Below the pieces are notes generated by a model that saw only the letters and a program-made list of their open reading frames with translations, ran no database searches and was not told where the DNA came from. Source: DASUFI01 sp036274635 (GTDB taxonomy: Bacteria > Planctomycetota > B15-G4). Taken from it: a DNA stretch of 5,369 bases. Positions 1 to 5,369 of this stretch are shown piece by piece; position 1 is the stretch's first letter; each line of letters starts with the position of its first letter. A program made the translations under genes and the position numbers. The DNA lies in assembly GCA_036274635.1 (NCBI GenBank), contig DASUFI010000046.1, forward strand, positions 1 through 5,369, read 5' to 3'.

Positions 1-1195
1 GGCCCGCGTCGAGGGACGGCTCGAGCGCCAGCAGGGCCTTGGCCAGCGCCTCCGCCTCGACCTGCGTGATCACGTCCGCCGTCGGCGCGAGCGACAGGCC
101 GCTGAGCAGCGCGACCAGCACCTCGGGCGCGCAGGTGTTCACGTTCACCGGCGTGCGCTGCAGGCGCGCGACCTCGGCCAGGCCGAGGTGCAGGGCCGGC
201 GGCTCCAGCAGCGTGAGATGCCAGCTGTCGCCCCAGTCCGCGGCGGACAGCACCAGCAGCCACTCGGTGGCCCCCTGGCCGTCGTGCAGCTGCAGCACGG
301 CACCCGCGCCGCACAGCCGGCCGTCGTGCACCACCAGCTCGGGCAGGCCGTCGCGGCCGGTGGCGCTGCCCAGCACGCGCTGGCGGTCCACGAAGCGCGG
401 CGCGCCGCCCTGCGCGGTGAGCCACGGTCGCACGCGCTCGAGCTCGCCCGCGGCGTAGGAGAGCTCGCCGTACGAGGCGATGTCCTTCAGGCCGTCGACG
501 CGCGCGAAGCCCGTGAACACGCCGGGCTCCATGCGCCAGCCGTGCTCGGCCAGCAGCAGCAGGCGCAGGTCGAGCACCTCGTCGCCCGCGAGGTGCGGCT
601 GGGCGTGGCTGGTGATGAGGCTGGGCGAGGCGAGCCCGCGGCGCACCTCGCGCAGCTCGCCGGGCGCGACCGCGCCGTACTCGGCGAGCTCGTGGCCCAG
701 CCAGGCGATGCCCGTGGGCGGGAAGCCCTCGACGCCCGCGACCGGCAGCGTGTCGCCCGCGGCGCCGACGTCGGCCGTGAGGTGCGTGCGGCCGCCGAGC
801 AGGTTGCCCAGCAGGAAGGGCGTGGCCGTGGCCAGGTCCACCTTGCCCGACTCGTCCGCCAGGCTCACCGACGCGACCACGCCGTGCGGGTCGCGCGACA
901 GCAGCGTGGGGTAGCCCTCTGCCAGGTCGGTCGGGGCCAGCTCGCGCACGTCGTCGCGGTGCGGCGTCTCGTCCAGCAGCGGCAGCGTGGTCGCGAGGTG
1001 CGCGGCCGCCGCGTCCAGCGCGGCCTGCGCGTCGTCGCGCGCGGCCTCGCGCTCGAAGTCCGCCAGCGACGCGGACTCGAGCCCGCGCATGCTCAGCGCG
1101 AAGGGCGTGGCGATGAGCGCCAGCGCCACGAGCACCACCAGCACCGTCACGAGCGCGATGCCCTGCGGCCCGGCGGGTGCCTGGCGCGGGCTCAC
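1..1195 (-). CDS. gspK: GspK-type minor pseudopilin, 3'-partial
   Basis: The frame starts at GTG 1193-1195, overlapping the previous gene's TGA as GTGA, and stays open to the left edge (398 codons, no stop). The N-terminus has a short leader, then PQG/IALVTVLVVLVALALIATPFAL: Gly12 at -1, Ile13 at +1 and Thr17 where other pseudopilins have Glu at +5. Lack of Glu5 is the known trait of GspK. DESGKVDL (114-121) matches the GspK DExGKxxLN segment. VDGLKDIASYGEL and ERVRPWLT (to residue 260) match its region of similar sequence. VNVNTCAPEVLVALL (350-364) is the GspK INVNTAPxEVLxAL signature. About 88 residues, beta-rich at the end (EWLLVLSA, WHLTLLEPP), separate these last two motifs, which normally sit close together. 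GspK caps the pseudopilus tip with GspI and GspJ. The C-terminus lies beyond the window. Confidence 0.87.
   Translation of the reverse strand, partial: MSPRQAPAGPQGIALVTVLVVLVALALIATPFALSMRGLESASLADFEREAARDDAQAALDAAAAHLATTLPLLDETPHRDDVRELAPTDLAEGYPTLLSRDPHGVVASVSLADESGKVDLATATPFLLGNLLGGRTHLTADVGAAGDTLPVAGVEGFPPTGIAWLGHELAEYGAVAPGELREVRRGLASPSLITSHAQPHLAGDEVLDLRLLLLAEHGWRMEPGVFTGFARVDGLKDIASYGELSYAAGELERVRPWLTAQGGAPRFVDRQRVLGSATGRDGLPELVVHDGRLCGAGAVLQLHDGQGATEWLLVLSAADWGDSWHLTLLEPPALHLGLAEVARLQRTPVNVNTCAPEVLVALLSGLSLAPTADVITQVEAEALAKALLALEPSLDAG
1192..1195 (-). promoter_or_regulatory. GTGA stop/start overlap coupling gspH-like to gspK-like gene
   Basis: This is the same GTGA arrangement as at the TPR/gspG-like junction: the GTG start of the GspK-like gene shares bases with the TGA of the LamG-bearing gene. 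A GGACGGA purine-rich stretch sits about six bases upstream of the GTG. The start leaves an 11-residue stretch before Gly12 and the hydrophobic helix, a normal prepilin leader length. Confidence 0.75.
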
Positions 1196-2226
1196 GGCGC
1201 GTCCGTCCAGCTGCGCACGGAGCCCAGCACGCCCAGCTCGACGTGCGTGCGCCGCGCGGGGTCGCCCCAGGTGAAGGCCAGGTCCTCGGCCGCGCCGTGG
1301 AAGTCCGGGTCGAGCCGGCCCTGAGGGTCGAGGTGCAGCACGCGCGGCTCGCCCAGCAGGTGCACTTCGGCCGGCAGCGGCCCGTGCTGCTCGGCGGCCA
1401 CGGCGGAGAGGCGCAGCTCGTCGATCAGGCCGCGGAAGCGCTGCAGGCCGTCGCCGGCGCGCAGCGGCACGCGCGTCGCCGGCGCCATGCGGCGCGGCGC
1501 CGTGAGGCGCGTGTCCTCGCCGCTGCGCCGCCCGTCCACGTCGACCTGCAGCGTGCGGCCGTCGAAGACCACCGCCACGCAGGTGAAGCGGTCCGGCGGC
1601 AGGTGCGCCTCGGGCAGCGTGCGGCGCAGCTCCTCGGGGCCGGCCTTGGCGTCCAGCCAGAGGGAGACCTCGAGCTGGTTCTCGTCGTCGAGGCGCAGCG
1701 CCCACAGGCCGGGGCGCTCGAGCAGCGTCATCGGGCGCGGCTCGGCCTCGGGCCGGAACCAGCACTCGACGCCGAAGCCGTCGGGGCTCTCGGTCGAGGG
1801 CGGCAGGTCGGGGATGAGCAGCTCGCCGTCCTCCCGGATGCGCAGCGCGGAGCCGAGGACGCCTGCGGGCTCGAGCGACTCGGGCGCGTGGCGCGCGGGC
1901 ACGGGCCAGCCGGTGCCGGCGTCGTCCTCGAAGTGCCAGTTGCCGGCGGCGTGCAGGCCCAGCGCGTACACCTCGCCGCGGCCGGGGTCCACGATGACCG
2001 AGGACGGCGCGCCCTCGCGCTGGGCCAGCAGCCGCGCGGCGCGCAGCGCGTCGCGGATGCGCCCGGCGGCCAGCACGTCGGGCGTGGCCAGGCTGCCGTA
2101 GACGCCCACGCCCAGCCCGAGCAGGACGCCCAGGATCGAGATGACTACGAGCAGCTCGAGCAGCGTGACGCCGCCCGCGCCGCGCTCAGTCGCCCGCGCG
2201 CTCGATCTCGTAGTTGGCAAGGTCAT
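1192..2226 (-). CDS. GspH/FimT-type pseudopilin with embedded LamG (concanavalin-A-like) domain
   Basis: This protein has 344 residues from ATG 2224-2226, preceded by a GGGACGG purine-rich stretch. The start overlaps the GspG-like gene by 41 bp. A TTG at codon 3 is the only other plausible nearby start. The prepilin signal is GAGG/VTLLELLVVISILGVLLGLG, with Gly19 at -1, Val20 at +1 and Glu24 at +5. Residues 50-90 (AGRIRDALRAARLLAQREGAPSSVIVDP) fit the helix and first strands of GspH/FimT pseudopilins. Residues 95-283 read as a LamG jelly roll: GNWHFEDDAGTG, GFGVECWFRPE, LWALRLDDENQLEVSLW, FTCVAVVFDGRTLQVDVDGRR and FRGLIDELRLS. The tail 284-344 (LHLDPQGRLDPDFHG, HVELGVLGSVRSW) resembles the last strands of GspH. 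The LamG domain therefore seems inserted into the pseudopilin globule. It is probably a minor tip-proximal subunit that may bind glycan or protein. No ligand can be inferred. Confidence 0.85.
   Translation of the reverse strand: MTLPTTRSSARATERGAGGVTLLELLVVISILGVLLGLGVGVYGSLATPDVLAAGRIRDALRAARLLAQREGAPSSVIVDPGRGEVYALGLHAAGNWHFEDDAGTGWPVPARHAPESLEPAGVLGSALRIREDGELLIPDLPPSTESPDGFGVECWFRPEAEPRPMTLLERPGLWALRLDDENQLEVSLWLDAKAGPEELRRTLPEAHLPPDRFTCVAVVFDGRTLQVDVDGRRSGEDTRLTAPRRMAPATRVPLRAGDGLQRFRGLIDELRLSAVAAEQHGPLPAEVHLLGEPRVLHLDPQGRLDPDFHGAAEDLAFTWGDPARRTHVELGVLGSVRSWTDAP
2186..2226 (-). promoter_or_regulatory. 41-bp gene overlap, gspG-like 3' end with gspH-like 5' end
   Basis: The ATG of the LamG-bearing pseudopilin lies inside the last codons of the GspG-like gene, so the segment is read in two frames (DDLANYEIERAGD and MTLPTTRSSARATERG). 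GGGACGGACG immediately precedes the ATG and can serve as a weak ribosome binding site. The next start option, TTG at 2218-2220, would still overlap. No ATG, GTG or TTG lies between it and the prepilin cleavage site. Confidence 0.65.
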
Positions 2227-2818
2227 CGTCCGTCCCGAACACGCCGTCGGGCCCGGCGGAGCGGAGCTGGAAGCTGTCGAACTGCCAGGCCGCGCCTGTC
2301 TTGGGGTTGCTGGCGGCGTGCACCGCCACGTCCTCCAGGCCGGACTCGCTCTGCATCCTGTAGGTGAAGGTGTCGCCGTAGTCGCGCGAGACGATGTAGG
2401 TGATCGGATTGTCCCACGGATCGGCCAGCTCCAGCAGCGCGGTGCTGCCGTCTACGCTCTTGAGGGACTTGCTGTTGTCGTCGTCGCCGTTGGCCAGCCA
2501 GCGCTCCTCGGGGCGCCGGCCACCGTAGCTGGCGGCCCGCAGGGCCACGACGGCGGCCTCGATGCCCTCGTTCACCGGGTTGCCGTCGCGCACGCCGAGG
2601 CCGGCCAGGCGGTCGGGCGGGTAGTCGCCGTTGCGGTCCTTCCACGACTCCAGCAGCAGCGCGAACTGCTCGATGCGCGCGCGGCACGCGGCGGTGCGCC
2701 CGGCCTCGGTCTGGCGCCCCACGGCCACGGCCACCAGCCCCAGCAGCAGGCCGATGAGCGCGATGACCACCATGATCTCGAGCAGCGTGAAGCCGGCGGC
2801 TCGGCGCGCGGCGCTCAC
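2186..2818 (-). CDS. gspG: GspG-type major pseudopilin (type II secretion system-like)
   Basis: This 210-residue protein starts at GTG 2816-2818, which overlaps the TPR gene's stop as GTGA. It begins with a short basic leader and the class III prepilin signal AAG/FTLLEIMVVIALIGLLLG: Gly9 at -1, Phe10 at +1 and Glu14 at +5. A prepilin peptidase should therefore cut after Gly9, and the hydrophobic helix (about 10-33) would pack the pseudopilus core. GspG hallmarks follow: NGDYPP (63-68), DPWDNP (133-138) and a C-terminal loop SAGPDGVFGTDDDL (187-200), which corresponds to the calcium-binding loop of GspG. About 64 residues separate the first two motifs, longer than in proteobacterial GspG. This insert (VNEGIEA, WLANGDDDN) resembles variants I associate with Planctomycetota, from memory and unverified. 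The role is assembly of the pseudopilus shaft. The family is clear; which secretion or pilus system it serves is less so. Confidence 0.9.
   Translation of the reverse strand: MSAARRAAGFTLLEIMVVIALIGLLLGLVAVAVGRQTEAGRTAACRARIEQFALLLESWKDRNGDYPPDRLAGLGVRDGNPVNEGIEAAVVALRAASYGGRRPEERWLANGDDDNSKSLKSVDGSTALLELADPWDNPITYIVSRDYGDTFTYRMQSESGLEDVAVHAASNPKTGAAWQFDSFQLRSAGPDGVFGTDDDLANYEIERAGD
2815..2818 (-). promoter_or_regulatory. GTGA stop/start overlap coupling TPR gene to gspG-like gene
   Basis: On the minus strand the bases GTGA hold both the GTG start of the pseudopilin and the TGA stop of the TPR gene. Only a weak AGG lies just upstream of the GTG. Translation of the pseudopilin probably depends on ribosomes terminating on the TPR gene, so the two proteins would be made together. 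The start is supported because it leaves a short basic leader ending in Gly directly before FTLLE. Confidence 0.75.
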
Positions 2819-5369
2819 GGGGCCTGGATCACGCGCACGAAGTGCACGGAGGCGTCCACGGGCTGGCCGGGCGCGGCCTCGGCCCAGACGGACAGGTCGA
2901 AGGGGTTGCGGAAGTTGCGCAGGGACTTGCACTCCACCTCGGGCCCGACGCGGCGGCCGTCCACGCTGAAGGCGAAGCGCCCGGTCACGTCGTCGAGGCG
3001 CTCGATGCCCAGCACCGGCTGGCTGCCCGGCGTGACCTCCACGCCCGTGGCCTCGTCGGTGAGCACCTGCGTGTCGAAGTTGTCCAGGACCGAGAGGCGC
3101 ACCTGCCCGTCGAGGTCGACCCGGATCTCGAGGCGCGCCTTCGGCAGCTTGCCCTGCGCGCCCTTGACCTGACTGTAGGTGAGCGAGAGGCCCGTGCGCG
3201 TCTGGCCCAGGCCCACCGGCTCGATCTGCGCGGCGCACTCGAAGAAGGTGCGCCCGTCCACCGGGCGCGTGATGCCCGGCCGCTCGTCCTCGCGCGGCCG
3301 CTCCATGCGCCCCACCATGCGCACGGTGCCGTTGTCGAGGAAGACCTTGGGGCTGCCGTCCCAGACGTGCTCGGTCCAGCCGCGCTGCAGCGTCGTGCGG
3401 CCGAAGCGGTCGAGCCACTGGCGCTTGCCGAGGTTGTCGCGGATGGCGGCGGCCTCGGCCGTGGCGTACTGCGCCTGCGGGTCGTCGGGGTGGCCGGCGT
3501 AGGCCTTGATGGCCTCGTCGAAGTGCGAGAGCGCGTCCTCCGCCTGGCCCTGGCGGTAGCGCGCGACGCCCAGCGCCACGTGCGCGCCGCGCGCGCCGGC
3601 CTGCGCGGCCTTCTCCAGCGGCTCGACGCAGCCCAGCACGTCGCCGGCGTAGAGCGCGGCCAGGCCGAGCGCCCACTGCACCTCGGGGTTCTCGGGCTCG
3701 AGGCGCTCGGCCTCGCGCCCGTAGCGCTGCGCGTCGTCCCAGCGCTCGAGGTCCAGCGCCGCACGCGACAGCTCCAGCAGCAGCAGCGTCTCGGGGCCGG
3801 AGAGCGCCAGCGCCTGGCGCAGCGTGGCGGTGGCCGCCGCCGGGTCGCCGTCCTGGCGCTGCCGCCGGCCGAGGCGGTAGAGCGCCTCGGCCTGGCCGGG
3901 CTCGAGCACCAGGGCCTGCGCGTAGGTGTCGCGCGCCTCCTCCTGCTGGCCGGCGTCCTCGAAGACGAAGCCCAGCGCGAGCGTCGGCGCCACGGCGTGC
4001 ACCGGGTCGGCGTCGATGGCGCGCAGCAGGAGGCGTCGCGCGCCGTCGCCGTCGCCCTGCTGCCAGGCCACCAGCCCGGCATCGGTGAGCGTGCGGCCGT
4101 CCTCGGGCGACAGCGCCGCCGCCGCGGCGAAGGACGACGCGGCCTCGTCGAGCTGGCCGCGCGCATCGGCGATGGCGCCCTGCAGGTCGAGCGCGCGCAC
4201 GTCCGTGGGCGCGTCGAGCAGCACGCGGCCGCACTCGCGCTCGGCGAGGTCGAGCTGGCCGAGCGCCACCTCGGTCTCGCCCACGAGCAGCTGCAGCTCG
4301 CGCTTCTGCTGGTCCTCGTGCGGCCCGGCGAAGGGCAGCGACTCGGCCTGGTGCAGCGCGTCGAGCGCCTCGGAATAGCGGCCCTCGTCGAGGAGCAGCG
4401 AGGCGCGCGCCACGGGCGTCTCGGCCGTCGGGCGGCCGGCGAGGTCGGCCTTCTCCACCAGCTCCCAGGCGCGCTCGCGCAGCCCGAGCCGCTGCGCCAG
4501 CCGCGCGCGGCCGGCCAGCAGCGCCGGCTCGGAGACGCCGGCCTTGTCGGCCATCTCGTAGAGGTCCAGCTCGCCCGGCAGGTCGTGCGCCACGCGCCGC
4601 ACGCAGGCGGCGAGGCGCAGCACGGCCGGGTCGCCGGGCGCGGCCGCCAGCGCGGCCTTGGACTCCTCCAGCGCGAAGGCCAGCGCGGCCGGCTCCTGCG
4701 CCGAGCGGTCCAGCATCTCGAGGGCCAGCGTGCGGCGGTTCACCGCGCCGGCGGGGCCCGCGCCGATGGCGCGGCTGCGCGTGCGGTAGTCGTTCTCCAG
4801 GGTGTGCGCGATGCCGAAGTCCTGCACGTCGGCCCGCGCGACGTCGAAGGGTGCGCCCAGCGGGCCGCCCGTCACCGGCGAGACCTGCTGGAAGCGCAGG
4901 TCCTCGCCCGGCCGTGAGCTGAGGCCGATGACGTCGTCGTTGAGGATGTGGCCCCAGACGCGCGGGCGGCCCTCGGCCACGACCCAGTCGAGGCGCGCCT
5001 CGAGCTGGGTGTCGTCGGGCGGTGGCGGCGCCTCCGGCTTGGCGGCGGTCTTGCCGGCGGGCTTGGTGGCGCCCGGCTTGGTCTTGGCTGGATCGGGCGG
5101 GGGCGGATTGGGTGCCGCCGGCGTCGCGGCCGGGTCCTTGGCGCCGCCGTGCGGGGCGGCCTCGGCGTCGCTCAGCGTCAGGCGCCCCAGCGCCTCGGGC
5201 GAGACGCGATACTGCGGCGAGAGGCCGCCCTGCAGCGCGGGCGTGACGGCCGGGCGACGCACCGAGAGGTGCGGCAGCGGCGGCGCCGGGAGCACCAGCG
5301 GGTCGAGCGGCAGCAGCTCGCGCGGCGGAGCGAAGACCGACTCCTCGCGCGCGCGCGGCGGCGCGTCCG
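2815..5369 (-). CDS. TPR-repeat protein with C-terminal beta-sandwich (LamG/ConA-like) domain, 5'-partial
   Basis: The frame is open to the right edge and ends at TGA 2815-2817, giving 850 complete codons in view. An in-frame GTG at 5293-5295 is probably not the start: no Shine-Dalgarno precedes it, and the upstream codons read as plausible protein (ending FAPPRELLPLDPL). Residues below are numbered from that GTG. Residues 1-95 are Pro/Ala/Lys-rich and probably an extended periplasmic linker. Residues 98-165 look like a small all-beta domain. Residues 188-610 hold about nine TPR-like helical repeats of roughly 34 residues, with typical endings such as ALVLEPGQ and AERLEPEN. Residues 636-826 are rich in beta strands (GWTEHVWDG, RLEIRVDLDGQVRLSV, FAFSVDGRRVG, LSVWAEAAPG), as in a jelly-roll or LamG-like fold. 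TPR arrays mediate protein-protein contacts, so a scaffold for the pseudopilus encoded just downstream is the likely role. The exact function is unknown. A signal or membrane anchor would lie outside the window. Confidence 0.85.
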   Translation of the reverse strand, partial: DAPPRAREESVFAPPRELLPLDPLVLPAPPLPHLSVRRPAVTPALQGGLSPQYRVSPEALGRLTLSDAEAAPHGGAKDPAATPAAPNPPPPDPAKTKPGATKPAGKTAAKPEAPPPPDDTQLEARLDWVVAEGRPRVWGHILNDDVIGLSSRPGEDLRFQQVSPVTGGPLGAPFDVARADVQDFGIAHTLENDYRTRSRAIGAGPAGAVNRRTLALEMLDRSAQEPAALAFALEESKAALAAAPGDPAVLRLAACVRRVAHDLPGELDLYEMADKAGVSEPALLAGRARLAQRLGLRERAWELVEKADLAGRPTAETPVARASLLLDEGRYSEALDALHQAESLPFAGPHEDQQKRELQLLVGETEVALGQLDLAERECGRVLLDAPTDVRALDLQGAIADARGQLDEAASSFAAAAALSPEDGRTLTDAGLVAWQQGDGDGARRLLLRAIDADPVHAVAPTLALGFVFEDAGQQEEARDTYAQALVLEPGQAEALYRLGRRQRQDGDPAAATATLRQALALSGPETLLLLELSRAALDLERWDDAQRYGREAERLEPENPEVQWALGLAALYAGDVLGCVEPLEKAAQAGARGAHVALGVARYRQGQAEDALSHFDEAIKAYAGHPDDPQAQYATAEAAAIRDNLGKRQWLDRFGRTTLQRGWTEHVWDGSPKVFLDNGTVRMVGRMERPREDERPGITRPVDGRTFFECAAQIEPVGLGQTRTGLSLTYSQVKGAQGKLPKARLEIRVDLDGQVRLSVLDNFDTQVLTDEATGVEVTPGSQPVLGIERLDDVTGRFAFSVDGRRVGPEVECKSLRNFRNPFDLSVWAEAAPGQPVDASVHFVRVIQAP
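5017..5145 (-). repeat. Low-complexity Pro/Ala/Lys linker-coding segment
   Basis: Within the TPR gene this segment encodes residues 51-93 (from the in-frame GTG). It is made almost only of Pro, Ala, Lys, Thr and Gly, with imperfect KxKPGATKPAGKTAAKP-type units between two polyproline runs. It resembles the extended periplasmic linkers that separate a membrane anchor from a folded domain (TonB-like or GspC-like linkers). The DNA repeats are short and imperfect, and they follow from the amino acid bias. Confidence 0.6.

Noticed and set aside
3770..3790. CAG/CTG trinucleotide runs such as the one here and near 550, considered as microsatellites.
   Set aside because: They encode Leu-rich helix segments (LLLLEL in the TPR protein, LRLLLLAEH in the GspK-like protein). 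They are short and fit normal high-GC leucine codon use.
2985..4166. A 393-codon minus-strand frame within the TPR gene.
   Set aside because: It is an Arg/Ser/Ala/Thr-rich shadow in another frame of the TPR gene, with no repeat or domain pattern.
2186..4234. A 682-codon minus-strand frame that looks like a large N-terminal extension or fusion of the GspG-like protein.
   Set aside because: Upstream of 2818 this frame is out of register with the TPR protein and gives an Arg/Ala/Gly/Pro-rich shadow. The real pseudopilin starts at GTG 2816-2818, directly before its prepilin leader.
2842..4917. A 691-codon open frame on the plus strand opposite the TPR gene, and similar long plus-strand frames at 188-1324, 1177-2367 and 2141-3172.
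   Set aside because: Their translations are dominated by Arg, Ala, Gly, His, Gln and Leu without domain patterns. They lie exactly antisense to genes with clear families. Very high GC makes stop codons rare in these frames.
5293..5295. GTG as the true start of the TPR gene.
   Set aside because: No ribosome binding site precedes it, no stop codon separates it from the window edge, and the upstream codons give sensible protein sequence. The real start probably lies beyond the right edge.
1..5369. Promoters, terminators, tRNA/rRNA, CRISPR arrays, insertion sequences or attachment sites.
   Set aside because: The window is coding from edge to edge with overlapping genes. I saw no non-coding gap, no hairpin followed by a T-run, no spaced direct repeats and no transposase motif.

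Overview
The window is a single stretch of very GC-rich bacterial DNA (clearly above 70% GC by eye). All real coding sequence lies on the minus strand, read from right to left. It holds four tightly packed genes, and both the first and the last run off the window. In order of transcription they are a large TPR-repeat protein (5' end missing), a GspG-type pseudopilin, a GspH-type pseudopilin carrying a LamG (concanavalin-A-like) domain, and a GspK-type minor pseudopilin (3' end missing). All three junctions overlap: 3-bp GTGA overlaps at two and 41 bp at the third. This looks like one translationally coupled operon. No promoter, terminator, RNA gene, mobile element or CRISPR array is visible.

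The operon most likely encodes part of a type II secretion system-like or type IV-pilus-like apparatus. The G-type protein would be the main pseudopilus subunit. The H- and K-type proteins would be minor, tip-associated subunits. The TPR protein would be an exported or membrane-anchored scaffold or adaptor, with a glycan- or protein-binding beta-sandwich at its C-terminus. Two genes of this short operon carry jelly-roll-like domains, one of them apparently nested inside a pseudopilin fold. This suggests a pseudopilus specialised for contact with a polysaccharide or other extracellular ligand, which is inference. GspI and GspJ, which normally lie between H and K, are absent from this block.

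The organism cannot be identified from the sequence alone. High GC, LamG domains fused to prepilin-type N-termini, TPR proteins next to pseudopilins, and a GspG variant with a VNEGIEA segment and a C-terminal SAGPDGVFGTDDDL loop all recall Planctomycetota. Myxococcota or another high-GC environmental lineage is possible.

The long open frames on the plus strand, and those in other minus frames, are antisense or frame shadows caused by high GC. The GspK-like gene is open to the left edge and has no stop codon in the window, so a search that requires a stop would miss it.
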